Made by a program: the position numbers and the translations under genes. Below are positions 8,759-18,179 of a DNA stretch of 64,000 nucleotides, one piece after another. The DNA is taken from assembly GCF_003314435.2 (NCBI RefSeq), contig NZ_QNVY02000001.1, forward strand, positions 1 to 64,000. Direction: 5' to 3'. Within the stretch, counting starts at the first letter, position 1, and the number at the start of each line of letters is the position of its first letter. Below the pieces are notes generated by a model. It worked only from the letters and a program-made list of their open reading frames with translations, had not been told where the DNA came from and did not search any database. This DNA is from Flavobacterium petrolei. Lineage in GTDB: Bacteria; Bacteroidota; Bacteroidia; Flavobacteriales; Flavobacteriaceae.

Positions 8759-9562
8759 ATGAAATACAGCTATTCCTTCCTGTTCCTACTCATTGCTTCT
8801 TTTACTTTCTCCCAAACGAAACTCGTTTCCTGGAATATCGAAAACTTTGGTAAATCTAAAACTGAAGAATCGATCAACTATATTGCAAATTCACTGAGAG
8901 AATATGATATTGTCGCCATACAGGAAGTCGTGGCAGGATATGGTGGCGCGCAGGCTGTAGCCAGATTGGCGGATGAACTTAATCGTAAAGGAGCAAAATG
9001 GGATTATGTGATTAGTGATCCTACCAGTAGCAGTGCTTATAAAACGGAAAGATATGCTTTTATCTGGAAAACGAATAAAATTAAAAAAATAGGAAAAGCC
9101 TGGTTGGAAAAAAAATACCATTTAGAAATAGACAGAGAACCCTATTTCTGTACGTTTCAATATGAAAACAAACAATTTACAGTCGTTAATTTTCATGCAA
9201 TAACAAAGAAAAGACAACCTGAAACCGAGATTAAATATTTTAAATTTCTACCGGATGAATATCCCAATTTAAATTTAATTTTCGCGGGTGATTTTAATTG
9301 TCCGCAATCACATACTGTTTTTAATCCTTTGAAAAAAATGGGCTATCAGTCAATTTTGGTTGACCAAAAAACATCGCTGAAACAAGAATGCAAAAACGAT
9401 AATTGTCTGGCTTCGGAATTTGATAATATGTATTTCAAATCTTCGAAAGTAAATACTATAAATTCAGGAATTATTCCGTTTTATAAAAACTTCAATTCTT
9501 TAAAAGAAGCCCGAATAATCTCTGATCATATTCCAATTTGGTTTGAATTTTCTTTGAATTAA
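8759..9562 (+). CDS. Secreted DNase I-like endonuclease/exonuclease/phosphatase protein
   Basis: Predicted secreted metal-dependent phosphodiesterase. A signal peptide (about 1-19, ending TFSQ) precedes an endonuclease/exonuclease/phosphatase fold of about 248 residues. Family catalytic residues are in place: N26 in WNIENFG, E56 in IQEV, H146 in NFHA, D178/N180 in GDFN and D256-H257 in SDHIPI. An extracellular nuclease role, for example phosphate or DNA scavenging, is inferred. A phosphatase or sphingomyelinase-like activity is not excluded. It is convergent with the isoaspartyl peptidase gene, 32 bases away. Confidence 0.85.
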   Translation: MKYSYSFLFLLIASFTFSQTKLVSWNIENFGKSKTEESINYIANSLREYDIVAIQEVVAGYGGAQAVARLADELNRKGAKWDYVISDPTSSSAYKTERYAFIWKTNKIKKIGKAWLEKKYHLEIDREPYFCTFQYENKQFTVVNFHAITKKRQPETEIKYFKFLPDEYPNLNLIFAGDFNCPQSHTVFNPLKKMGYQSILVDQKTSLKQECKNDNCLASEFDNMYFKSSKVNTINSGIIPFYKNFNSLKEARIISDHIPIWFEFSLN

Positions 9563-9594
9563 TACTAAATAAATATCCCTTTGAACAGAGAATA

Positions 9595-10437
9595 TTACTC
9601 AAAAACTTCAAATTTTTCGCCGTCAAAACTGGCAAAAACCATACTCGGGTGCGAATCCTGATGAAATACATTTCCTTTATTATCAATGGCAATGGCACCG
9701 GCAAAACCATCATAAGGTTTTAATTCATTGAACGTTTTAGTAAAAGCTTCCTGTAATGAAAAACCATCGGTAACTCGAGTCACAATTTTTGTTGCTGTGG
9801 CGTTACTCACAATATCCTCACCTACTCCCGTCAAACTCACGCCACAAAATGCATTGGCATAATTACCGGCTACGGTTGCTGAATCAGAAATACGTCCCGG
9901 AATTTCAAATCCTTTTCCACCGGTTGAAGTTGCGACAGCAATTTTTCCAGTGGCATCTAAAGCCACACATCCCACAGTTCCTGTTCCCAATGATTTCAGT
10001 TTCGCTTCATACTCCGCTCTTCTTTGCGGAATTTCGGTTGAAAAAGCTTCAAAACCATGTTGCCGTGCAAAATTAGTAGCTCCACTTCCGCCTAAAACTC
10101 TGTCGTCATATTGCATCAATAATTGGGCAATATGAACAGGGTTTTTCACTTCTTCGATATTGATAACGCCACTCATTTTCTGAGTTTCGCCATCCATAAT
10201 TGCGGCGCTCATTCTAATTTTTCCGTCACTTTGTATTTGGGATCCAATTCCGGCATTGAATAATTCGTCATCTTCCAAAAGAGAGACCGCATAAACAACT
10301 GTTTCTAATGCAGAATGCGTTTGTAGAAAGGCATAGGAATCTTTTACAATTCTTTCTAATGCATTTTGCTTGGCAACTTTTGTTTCGTGATTGGTTGATG
10401 ATTCCGAAAAAAAACCACCATGTATAATTAATTTCAT
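9595..10437 (-). CDS. Isoaspartyl peptidase / plant-type L-asparaginase (Ntn hydrolase)
   Basis: Threonine-dependent Ntn hydrolase that cleaves isoaspartyl (beta-Asp) dipeptides and asparagine. The precursor is 280 residues, and GTGTVG places the autoproteolytic nucleophile at Thr154. The downstream segment STGGKGFEIPGRISDSA contains the Arg and Asp that hold the substrate alpha groups. It lies 57 bases downstream of cyanophycinase on the same strand. In cyanophycin breakdown, cyanophycinase releases beta-Asp-Arg and an isoaspartyl peptidase splits it, so the context gives a likely substrate. That assignment is inferred. Confidence 0.88.
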   Translation of the reverse strand: MKLIIHGGFFSESSTNHETKVAKQNALERIVKDSYAFLQTHSALETVVYAVSLLEDDELFNAGIGSQIQSDGKIRMSAAIMDGETQKMSGVINIEEVKNPVHIAQLLMQYDDRVLGGSGATNFARQHGFEAFSTEIPQRRAEYEAKLKSLGTGTVGCVALDATGKIAVATSTGGKGFEIPGRISDSATVAGNYANAFCGVSLTGVGEDIVSNATATKIVTRVTDGFSLQEAFTKTFNELKPYDGFAGAIAIDNKGNVFHQDSHPSMVFASFDGEKFEVFE

Positions 10438-10494
10438 AATTGATTGAAGCCTTTTAGTTTACTGTATAAAAATCTACTATTCGCAAACTAACTA

Positions 10495-11367
10495 TTATAG
10501 GTAATGAGAAGATTGAATGTGCATTTTATGCGTTTCAAGATTGTAAGTGTCAAATTTACTCATAACGTGTGTTACCAAATGTGAAATGGATATTGGTTGT
10601 CCTAATTCTACTTTCGTTAAATTAGTATCTTTTATTTCGCGACCGTCTACTAAAATAACCAAACCGGAACCTATAGCTTCCATTTCTTTATTATTAGTAA
10701 TTAGCAATCCTGTATCCTCACCTAAACCTATTCCAAGCACTCTCGGATTTCCTACAACAGCTTGAAAAAGTCTGCCGATTCTTCCACGTTGTACAAAATG
10801 AGTGTCGATAATGACACCATCAATTAAACCCAATCCGCTCGAGATTTTTACTTCACCTTTCAATAAAGCTTCGGAGCTACTTCCCTGATAAATCATGTTA
10901 TTAGAAGCTGCTGCCGCTCCAGCCGAAGTTCCTGCATAAATGAATTCTTCATTATGGTATTTATCCAATAACAGATCATGAAACGGTGTTCCTCCTAGAA
11001 TAGAACTCAATCGCAACTGATCGCCTCCGGTAAACATAACAATATCTGCCGCCTGTAATCGAGCCAAAACCTCAGGATCAGCGGCTTGTTCTCGCCTTTC
11101 GATATGCAAAACAGCAATGTTTTTTGCATTCAAATATTCAAAAGCCTTTACATACTCAGGTCCGATTTCGCGTGGAATAACAGAGGCGGTTGTAATAACC
11201 TCTATTCGTGATTTTTCTTTATGTTTTGATTCATTTAATATCCTTTTTAGAATTCCAGTTTCAAAAAAGTTTAAATTATTGGTTGCATTTTTATCTAAAT
11301 CGGTTTCCGTAAAACTTCCTTTATCTACTGCACCGCCTATTATTATAAGTTTTCCTAATATATTCAT
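10495..11367 (-). CDS. cphB: Cyanophycinase (S51 peptidase)
   Basis: Serine peptidase that hydrolyses cyanophycin to beta-Asp-Arg dipeptides. The start is placed at MNILGKLIIIGGAVDKGSF because the further-upstream in-frame start adds 22 residues with no family resemblance; this gives 290 residues. The nucleophile elbow GTSAGAAAAS puts the catalytic Ser at 148, and FTGGDQLRL and DTHFVQRGR are typical of cyanophycinases. No export signal is seen, so it acts intracellularly. It is divergent from the cyanophycin synthetase gene, with 272 bases between the starts. Confidence 0.9.
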   Translation of the reverse strand: MNILGKLIIIGGAVDKGSFTETDLDKNATNNLNFFETGILKRILNESKHKEKSRIEVITTASVIPREIGPEYVKAFEYLNAKNIAVLHIERREQAADPEVLARLQAADIVMFTGGDQLRLSSILGGTPFHDLLLDKYHNEEFIYAGTSAGAAAASNNMIYQGSSSEALLKGEVKISSGLGLIDGVIIDTHFVQRGRIGRLFQAVVGNPRVLGIGLGEDTGLLITNNKEMEAIGSGLVILVDGREIKDTNLTKVELGQPISISHLVTHVMSKFDTYNLETHKMHIQSSHYL

Positions 11368-11504
11368 TTGGTAAAAATAACCAAAAAGATAAAAAAAGGG
11401 CCTTTGAAGTTCTATTTTTTTCAATAATTGCAAACAGAAATACTATTAATTAATTTTGAAAGAATAAATTTTGATTCGTATTGTAAAAAACTTTACTTTA
11501 GTTG

Positions 11505-11538
11505 CAATCTAACTTATTTAGATTGAGTTGTTAGATTG
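11505..11538. promoter_or_regulatory. Three 8-bp half-sites with 13-base spacing, candidate operator
   Basis: CAATCTAA (11505-11512) is followed by TTAGATTG at 11518-11525 and again at 11531-11538. Each starts 13 bases after the previous one. The set lies in the divergent cphB-cphA intergenic region, where a shared regulator would bind. The function is inferred. Confidence 0.4.
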
Positions 11539-11639
11539 TACTTTACCTTGTTTTGTCCAAATCAACATTGGTCAAAAAATGAAAATTTAGCCTTTGTAAT
11601 CAACTATTTTTTTACACAAAAATTAATCGTCCCATTTTT

Positions 11640-14264
11640 ATGAAAATAATTAAAGTACAAGCCCTCCGTGGTCCGAATATCTGGAGTATTCAAAGAAAAA
11701 AATTAATCCAAATGCGCTTGGATTTGGAAGAAATGGAGCAATTCCCCACAAATAAAATTGACGGATTTAAAGAACGAATTGAAGCTATGTTTCCTTCAAT
11801 GATTGAACACCGTTGTTCAGAAGGTTGTCGTGGCGGATTTTTTTCCAGAGTAGAACGCGGCACCTGGATGGGACATGTAATTGAACACATTGCACTTGAA
11901 ATTCAATCTCTTGCCGGAATGGAAACCGGTTTTGGCAGAACCAGAGAAACTAAAACTCCAGGGACTTACAATGTAGTTTTCAGTTACACCGAAGAAAATG
12001 TAGGCCTTTTTGCTGCGGAATCCTCTGTTGCCATAGCTGAAGCTTTAATAACCGGAACTGAATATGATGTTGATGCCGACTTGCAGAAAATGCGTGAAAT
12101 ACGAGAACGTGTTCGCCTTGGGCCAAGTACCGGAAGTATTGTAGAAGAAGCCGTTTCTAGAGACATACCATGGATTAGACTTGGAACAAATTCTTTAGTA
12201 CAACTTGGATATGGAATCAATCAAATGCGTTTTCAGGCTACAATTACCTGTAAAACGAGCAGTATTGCAGTAGACATTGCCTGCAACAAAGAACAAACCA
12301 AAAAAATGCTGGAGATGGCTTCTATCCCAGTGGCCAGCGGAAGCATTTGTGTAGATGAAGAAAGTTTAGCCGAAGTGATACAAAAAATTGGCTATCCTAT
12401 TGTTCTAAAACCTTTGGGAGGAAATCACGGAAAAGGCGCTTCCATTAATGTTACCAATTGGGAAGATGCAGTGGCTGGTTTAGCTTTTGCACAAACATAC
12501 GGTAAACGTGTCATTGTAGAAAAATTCATAACCGGTTTCGATTTTAGAATATTGGTTATCGATAATAAATTAGTTGCTGCAGCAAAGAGAGTTCCGGCTC
12601 ACGTAATAGGTAATGGAACCGACACTATTCAGCAATTAATTGAAACTACCAATCAGGATCCAAGAAGAGGTTATGGCCATGAAAATGTGCTGACTCAAAT
12701 CGATGTTGACAGAGATACCGAGGATTTATTGGAAAAACTAAACTATACATTGGAAACGATTCCTCGAATTGGCGAAATTGTATTTTTGAAATCAACAGCA
12801 AATTTAAGCACCGGCGGAACTTCTGTAGATGTTACTGATATGATGCACCCAGAAAATATCTTTCTGGCCGAAAGAATTTCAAGAGTAATTGGACTTGATG
12901 TTTGCGGAGTTGATATTATGGCCGAAAATTTGACGCAACCCTTAAAAGAAAATGGCGGCGTAATTCTTGAAGTCAATGCGGCTCCCGGTTTTAGAATGCA
13001 CCTTGCGCCTTCTGAAGGCTTGCCTCGAAACGTTGCCGCACCAGTGATCGACATGTTATATCCCCCGGGAAAATCGTGTCGTATTCCTATAATCGCCGTA
13101 ACGGGAACTAATGGAAAAACCACCACTACCCGACTATTGGCACATATTGTGAAAAATAATGGTTTCAAAGTAGGTTTCACCACATCAGATGGGATATATG
13201 TCCAAAACCACATGATGGAAAAAGGAGATACGACAGGACCTCTTAGTGCCGAATATATTTTGAGGGATCCAACTGTAGAATTTGCAGTTCTGGAAACTGC
13301 CAGAGGCGGAATTCTTCGATCTGGTTTGGGTTTCAGTCGCTGTGATATCGGAGTAATCACGAATATTCAAGAAGACCATTTGGGTTTAAGTGACATTCAT
13401 ACGTTAGACGATTTGGCAAGAGTTAAAGCAACAGTTGTCAAAAGTATCAAGAAAAACGGCTGGGCTGTTTTAAATGGTGACGACGAACATTGTATAAAGT
13501 TAGGAAAAGACCTTAATTGTAATGTCGCCTATTTCAGTTTGAGCGAAGACAGCGATTTTATAAAAAAACTTTGTGCGGAAGGAAAAACAGTTGCAGTCTA
13601 TGAAAATGGCTATATCACTATCAAAAAAGGAGAATGGAAAATCCGAATTGAGCGTGCAACTCATGTACCTTTAACATTGGGCGGAAAAGCAAAATTCATG
13701 ATTGCCAATGTCCTTGCCGCTACTCTAGCAAGTTATTTATGGGGTTTCAAGACTGAAGATATCAGTTTGTCCCTTCAAACTTTCATTCCAAGTGCCGCAC
13801 AAACTCCGGGTCGTATGAATATTTTTGAATTCAAAAAATTCAAAGTCCTTATTGATTTTGCTCACAATGCATCCGGTTATAAAGGTGTCGAAGAATACCT
13901 TCAAAGCGTAGATGCTACCAAGAAAATTGGAATAATAGCAGGTGTTGGTGATCGCAGAGACGAAGACATCAGAGAATGTGCCAATATAGCAGCCCGAATG
14001 TTTGACCATATTATAATTAGACAAGAAAAATACCTGAGAGGAAGAACCGAAGATGAAATTATTAATTTAATTCTCGATGGAATCAAAACTTCCGGTAAAA
14101 CGGTTACCTATGAAATTATCCCTAAAGAAACTGAAGCTATAAAACATGCTATAAACTCTGCTGAAGAAGGAAGTTTTATCACCGCATTAAGTGACGTGGT
14201 GACCAATGCCATTGATATTGTACAAGAATATTTAGACAAAGAAAATGAACACGGAGTGGTGTAA
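11640..14264 (+). CDS. cphA: Cyanophycin synthetase
   Basis: ATP-dependent ligase that polymerises Asp and Arg into cyanophycin (multi-L-arginyl-poly-L-aspartate). At 874 residues it has the normal CphA size and order: an N-terminal domain (about 1-160), an ATP-grasp domain (about 165-475, with KPLGGNHGKGASINV and the metal-binding GVILEVNAAPGFRMHL), and a C-terminal Mur-ligase-like domain with P-loop VTGTNGKTTTTRLL (about 486-500). Both active centres look intact. The adjacent divergent cyanophycinase supports a genuine storage-polymer system. A candidate operator and a shared promoter region lie between them. Identification is secure; polymer accumulation in this strain is inferred. Confidence 0.95.
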   Translation: MKIIKVQALRGPNIWSIQRKKLIQMRLDLEEMEQFPTNKIDGFKERIEAMFPSMIEHRCSEGCRGGFFSRVERGTWMGHVIEHIALEIQSLAGMETGFGRTRETKTPGTYNVVFSYTEENVGLFAAESSVAIAEALITGTEYDVDADLQKMREIRERVRLGPSTGSIVEEAVSRDIPWIRLGTNSLVQLGYGINQMRFQATITCKTSSIAVDIACNKEQTKKMLEMASIPVASGSICVDEESLAEVIQKIGYPIVLKPLGGNHGKGASINVTNWEDAVAGLAFAQTYGKRVIVEKFITGFDFRILVIDNKLVAAAKRVPAHVIGNGTDTIQQLIETTNQDPRRGYGHENVLTQIDVDRDTEDLLEKLNYTLETIPRIGEIVFLKSTANLSTGGTSVDVTDMMHPENIFLAERISRVIGLDVCGVDIMAENLTQPLKENGGVILEVNAAPGFRMHLAPSEGLPRNVAAPVIDMLYPPGKSCRIPIIAVTGTNGKTTTTRLLAHIVKNNGFKVGFTTSDGIYVQNHMMEKGDTTGPLSAEYILRDPTVEFAVLETARGGILRSGLGFSRCDIGVITNIQEDHLGLSDIHTLDDLARVKATVVKSIKKNGWAVLNGDDEHCIKLGKDLNCNVAYFSLSEDSDFIKKLCAEGKTVAVYENGYITIKKGEWKIRIERATHVPLTLGGKAKFMIANVLAATLASYLWGFKTEDISLSLQTFIPSAAQTPGRMNIFEFKKFKVLIDFAHNASGYKGVEEYLQSVDATKKIGIIAGVGDRRDEDIRECANIAARMFDHIIIRQEKYLRGRTEDEIINLILDGIKTSGKTVTYEIIPKETEAIKHAINSAEEGSFITALSDVVTNAIDIVQEYLDKENEHGVV

Positions 14265-14270
14265 TTTTTT

Positions 14271-14350
14271 CGGGAGCTAATCCTGCTGTTCGTTATATCT
14301 TTGTTTGCCTAAAGAAGGCAAACAAAGGATGCCACTGCCATCAGGGCTAA
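14271..14350. repeat. TAGCCC-type palindromic intergenic element, copy 1
   Basis: The element runs from CGGGAGCTAATCCTGCTGTT to CATCAGGGCTA. An 11-bp perfect stem (CTTTGTTTGCC at 14299-14309 with GGCAAACAAAG at 14317-14327) lies in the middle. It shares flanks with elements at 27376, 45004 and 57227 and lies directly behind cphA. Confidence 0.7.
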
Positions 14351-14387
14351 AAAACAAAAGCCAATCGAATTCCGATTGGCTTTTGTT
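14351..14387. terminator. Bidirectional terminator between cphA and the 14393 gene
   Basis: AACAAAAGCCAATCG pairs with CGATTGGCTTTTGTT around a short loop, with A and T tracts on the two sides. It can therefore end transcripts from both convergent genes. Confidence 0.8.
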
Positions 14388-14392
14388 CTATA

Positions 14393-15652
14393 TTATGTTT
14401 TCAATTTTTTCTTTCTTGCTGCCGGAAATAAAACGTTATTCAAAATCAAACGATACCCAGGTGAATTAGAATGCAAGTCCAGAACTGTTGGTGGATCACC
14501 TACCTGATGCTGAAAATCTTCCGGATCGTGACCACCGTAGAATGTAAACATTCCTTTTCCCTTTTGACCATGAATGTAACGTGCTTCCCCATTTAGCTCA
14601 CACGTCCCCATCACCAACACATTTGACTTGATTAAGGGCGCATCAAATGCGGTAGTTTGTCCCATAAACCCTTTGACCAACTGTGTATGATTTTGACACA
14701 ACATACTTGGAATTGGATCCCACTTAGCCGAAAATTCCATTAAAGTAAAATAATCTTTCTCCATAGGAATTCTTCTTTTTGAAGTCATATCGATATCGGA
14801 AAATTCATATTGCTCCGGTTTTCTTTCCAATGTAAAATCTTTGAAAGCAAACGAATTACTATAATTCATTTTAGATTGGTAATTTCCTTCACTAGGATCT
14901 CCATCAAACATGGCTTCGCAAATATCTAAGCCATCCGCTACCAAAGCAATATCAAAACTATCCGTTGCAGAACACATGGCAAACATAAATCCACCACCAA
15001 TTACAAAGTCCCTGATTTTTTTGGCAACAGCTCCTTTTTCCTGAGACACTTTAGCATATCCTAATTTAGTTGCTAAAGTTTCCGCCTCTTTCTTTTGCTC
15101 GATGTACCAAGGTACATTCTTATAAGCTCCGTAAAACTTGCCGTATTGACCCGTAAAATCTTCATGATGTAAATGCAGCCAATCGTAAAGCAACAGTTGA
15201 TCACTTAATACTTCTTCATCATAAATTGCGGTAAAAGGGATTTCAGCATACGTTAAAACTAACGTTACAGCATCATCCCAAGGTTGTTTTCCTTTAGGAG
15301 TATACACCGCAATTTTAGGTGCTTTTTCCAGCACCACAGATTCCATATTTTGGGAAGGACTCGAGATTTCATTTAAGATTGTCAATTCTTCCGCATCAGA
15401 GATAATTTCAAAACTGACACCGCGTATCTGGCATTCTTTTCGGATTTCCTCGGCATCAGGCAATAAAAAAGAACCTCCGCGATAATTAAGTAACCAACTC
15501 GCTTTGTAATTTTTATCCAAACACCAAAATGTAATTCCGTATGCTTTCAAATGGTTTTGCTGCGTAGTTTCATCCATTGGAACCAAAATGAAAGAAGCTT
15601 TGGCAGTTATGGTCGATAGAAAAAGGAATATATAGAAGAGTTTTTTGAGCAT
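14393..15652 (-). CDS. Exported class I amidotransferase-like protein
   Basis: A 419-residue protein with a signal peptide (about 1-19). The region QPWDDAVTLVLTYAEIPF and GGGFMFAMCSATDSFDIALV resembles a class I glutamine-amidotransferase-like (flavodoxin-like) fold, with a Cys where the nucleophile elbow would be. Close relatives across Flavobacteriia are, to my knowledge, often named asparagine synthetase B, but no AsnB ligase domain is visible and the export signal argues against it. Its real reaction is unknown. It is convergent with cphA. Confidence 0.7.
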   Translation of the reverse strand: MLKKLFYIFLFLSTITAKASFILVPMDETTQQNHLKAYGITFWCLDKNYKASWLLNYRGGSFLLPDAEEIRKECQIRGVSFEIISDAEELTILNEISSPSQNMESVVLEKAPKIAVYTPKGKQPWDDAVTLVLTYAEIPFTAIYDEEVLSDQLLLYDWLHLHHEDFTGQYGKFYGAYKNVPWYIEQKKEAETLATKLGYAKVSQEKGAVAKKIRDFVIGGGFMFAMCSATDSFDIALVADGLDICEAMFDGDPSEGNYQSKMNYSNSFAFKDFTLERKPEQYEFSDIDMTSKRRIPMEKDYFTLMEFSAKWDPIPSMLCQNHTQLVKGFMGQTTAFDAPLIKSNVLVMGTCELNGEARYIHGQKGKGMFTFYGGHDPEDFQHQVGDPPTVLDLHSNSPGYRLILNNVLFPAARKKKLKT

Positions 15653-15819
15653 CTTGCAATAATTTTTTATATCTCAAAGATAGAAAGTAAGGACTTCAAA
15701 TGAATAAAATTTAACGTTTAAATGAAGCTTTATCATCGCTTTATAAAAAACCCGTAAAAATACGCATAGCCAAATTATTTCTTAATTATAAATTCGCATA
15801 TATCCTTTAATAAACCAAA

Positions 15820-15960
15820 ATGAAAAATTTAATGATGAATCCAAACGAAAGCAATGATCCGTTCAATCTTCTGAATTTATTAAAAAAAATAGGATTGTGT
15901 TTATTAGTAATCCTAATTATAACTTTTTACATGCTTTGCTACCAACATCTTAGCCTGTAA
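15820..15960 (+). CDS. Putative small membrane protein, 46 aa
   Basis: A short ORF beginning MKNLMMNPNESNDPFNLLNL with one strong hydrophobic span (about 28-42) and a short tail. It lies just upstream of the decayed DUF547 gene and ends 3 bases before the probable old start of that gene. No family is recognised. Confidence 0.35.
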   Translation: MKNLMMNPNESNDPFNLLNLLKKIGLCLLVILIITFYMLCYQHLSL

Positions 15961-15963
15961 CGG

Positions 15964-16651
15964 ATGAGAATCATTCTCAAAAAATACAATTTTTTTGAGA
16001 AATTATTATATCGTTTTATCAGAAAAAATTATCGTCACTGCAAAAATAGATGGCGATTCAAGCTTGCTGAGAAGACAACTTTTCTATATCCGGGCAGCAA
16101 AACTGGAAAAAAGTCTGGATAGTGATGATTTGAGAAAGACCTTTTGGATAAATATCTACAATGCGTATTATCTCATTATTTCAAAAGAATCTACTGACAA
16201 CATTACAATTTACAACTTGAAAAGAATAAAAATTGCTCGTTCTTAATTGTTATTAAACGTTATTGAACATTGGATTTTAAGGAAATCCAAATTTAAAAAT
16301 GGGATTTGGTTATCTTACGAATTCATTTTATTCTGATTTTATAAAAACGTTTTCGGACAAGAGTTGGATTACAGAATCCATTTTCGTTTACACAGCATCG
16401 CTTTAGAAAAAGCTATCATTGATTATTATGAAAGTGAAATAATTGAAAACCAACTCGGCCAAATTACCCACAATTTCATTCAATCTGAAACTGAATTTGA
16501 TCCAAAATTAAAATTAATCCGAACATCAAAATTTTTATTCTCTTAATATCGGGATTTTGGAGGTATGCGCTCTGTTAAAAAATTATTACAAGCAAGTTTA
16601 AAAAAAGACTTGAAAGGGTATACACTTCAGTTCAAAAACTCTGCAAAATAA
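15964..16651 (+). pseudogene. Decayed DUF547 family gene
   Basis: Pieces of a DUF547 protein occur in order but in different frames. They are a start-like MRIILKKYNFFEKLL (15964), then LRKTFWINIYNAYYLII (about 16132), then LNVIEHWILRKSKFKNG after a stop (about 16255), a shifted GYLTNSFYSDFIKTFSD (about 16305), ELDYRIHFRLHS (about 16360), and finally YRDFGGMRSVKKLLQ (about 16547) ending in a stop at 16651. At least three frameshifts or stops interrupt it, and the conserved Cys region after RIHF is altered. DUF547 function is unknown. The gene is dead unless heavily recoded. Confidence 0.8.
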
Positions 16652-16715
16652 AGAACAATTACTAATGCATCACAATTGCCGTTCCTCTAACAATTAACCA
16701 AATTTTCAAAAAAAA

Positions 16716-17384
16716 TTATACTTCAAAATCCATAATTTCATTCTGAACAGCATAAACCACCAAACCAGCAATATTCCTGGATTCTGTTTTCAATAATAAA
16801 TTATTGCGATGACCTTCTACCGTTCTTGGACTTATAAACAGCTTTTCGGCAATTTCAGCCGTACTTTTTTGCGAACAAATCAGTTTTAATACTTCAAATT
16901 CACGAGCTGTCAAAAAATTATTATCTAAAGCACTCTTTGTTTTTTTAGCAGTCAAGACATCATCCTGAATAATTTTCATGACATAATCCGTGTAGTAAAA
17001 ACCTTTTGCAGCAACTTCATTTATAGTTATAATCAATTCTTGCGGGGTTGCATTTTTTATCAAATACGAAACCGCACCTACATCAATCATATTGGCAACA
17101 AAAGACTTTGAATCGTAACTAGTTAGTGCTATGATTTTTAGTTTTGGAAATTCCACATGAATAATCTTAGTTGCTTCAACACCATTAATTCCGGGCATTT
17201 TCAAGTCCATGATGATAACATCCGGATGATTATTTTTATTATTTTGGAGAAAAAAAATCAATTCATCCCCATTTGACGCTTCAAAAATGATGTCAATATT
17301 TGGTTCACGACCCAATAAAAAAGAAATTCCTTTTCTAAAAAGAATCTCATCATCCACCAATATTATTTTTATAGTTTTGCTCAT
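16716..17384 (-). CDS. NarL/FixJ-type response regulator
   Basis: Transcription factor of a two-component system. The receiver domain (about 1-125) has D11/D12, phospho-acceptor D60 in VIIMDLKMPG and a conserved Lys (YLIKNAT). The LuxR-type HTH (about 155-215) carries LTAREFEVLKLI and the SPRTVEGHRNNLLLK recognition region. It is the last gene of a leftward four-gene unit; its start lies 3 bases after the kinase stop. Confidence 0.92.
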   Translation of the reverse strand: MSKTIKIILVDDEILFRKGISFLLGREPNIDIIFEASNGDELIFFLQNNKNNHPDVIIMDLKMPGINGVEATKIIHVEFPKLKIIALTSYDSKSFVANMIDVGAVSYLIKNATPQELIITINEVAAKGFYYTDYVMKIIQDDVLTAKKTKSALDNNFLTAREFEVLKLICSQKSTAEIAEKLFISPRTVEGHRNNLLLKTESRNIAGLVVYAVQNEIMDFEV

Positions 17385-17387
17385 TTT

Positions 17388-18179
17388 TTAAAAATTAAAA
17401 ACTACCGAAACTCCTTTGTTTAATGCTGATTCTAAAGTCATTTTACCATTTAAAAAAGCAATTCTACTTTCTATATTCTTCATTCCTAAACCTTTTTTAT
17501 TTTCGTCGGACTTCATTTCAAAACCAATTCCGTTATCTGAATAACAACAGTTTTTGATTCCATTTTTTTCCTCAAAAAGGACCGCAATAACAGTAGCTTT
17601 TCCGTGCCGAAGCGAATTATTCATCAGTTCCTGCAGAATTCTAAAAACATGCAAATGTTTATCAATGTCTTTGATATCAAATGCAGTTTTGTTTTCATAA
17701 TTTACTTTCACGGCTTTGGAACTGCTAAATTCCAAACATAATTCCTCTACTCCTGCATGAAGTCCAAATTTTTCTAAAACGGGAGGCAACAAACCGTGTG
17801 CAATTTTTCTTGAATTATCTAAAGCTTTCCCGGTTAGGTTGATAATGTTTGCTGTAATCTCATGAATCTCGTTTTGAGATAAATTAGGTGTGGTCAACAA
17901 GTGAGAGTTTAGCGCAACGATATTCAGTTTAGAACTAATGTCATCATGCAAATCTTGTGCAATACGCTTGCGCTCCTCTTCCTGAGTAATAATTACAGCA
18001 CTTAAAAGTTCTTTTTGATACTGAATTTCTAAGTCCTTTTTTTCTAATTCCTTTTGAATAATTTTCTTTCTTGAAAAATAAAAAAACAAAATTAAAACCA
18101 ATCCCATCAGAAGGAAAGCGATAAAACTATACACTATGATTTCAATTATTTCACTTTCCTGCAGCGTATTGAATTTCAT
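17388..18179 (-). CDS. Membrane-bound sensor histidine kinase (HisKA_3 type)
   Basis: A 263-residue kinase with one membrane span (about 11-36), a short coiled coil, a HisKA_3 dimerisation and phospho-acceptor helix (RIAQDLHDDISSKLN, His78) and a GHKL ATPase domain (ELMNNSLRHGKA, DNGIGFEM, GLGMKNIESRI). It has no sensor domain of its own. The preceding gene, a multi-span membrane protein, overlaps it by 4 bases (ATGA), so the signal input probably comes from that partner. It phosphorylates the regulator at 16716-17384. Confidence 0.9.
   Translation of the reverse strand: MKFNTLQESEIIEIIVYSFIAFLLMGLVLILFFYFSRKKIIQKELEKKDLEIQYQKELLSAVIITQEEERKRIAQDLHDDISSKLNIVALNSHLLTTPNLSQNEIHEITANIINLTGKALDNSRKIAHGLLPPVLEKFGLHAGVEELCLEFSSSKAVKVNYENKTAFDIKDIDKHLHVFRILQELMNNSLRHGKATVIAVLFEEKNGIKNCCYSDNGIGFEMKSDENKKGLGMKNIESRIAFLNGKMTLESALNKGVSVVFNF

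Noticed and set aside
12743..13360. 205-aa minus-strand ORF inside cphA
   Set aside because: It lies opposite the ATP-grasp to Mur-ligase junction of cphA, which is clearly coding. Composition looks like a reverse-strand shadow.
14393..15652. Asparagine synthetase B
   Set aside because: There is a signal peptide and no N-terminal Cys glutaminase or ATP-pyrophosphatase domain. The usual database name is probably inherited and not functional.
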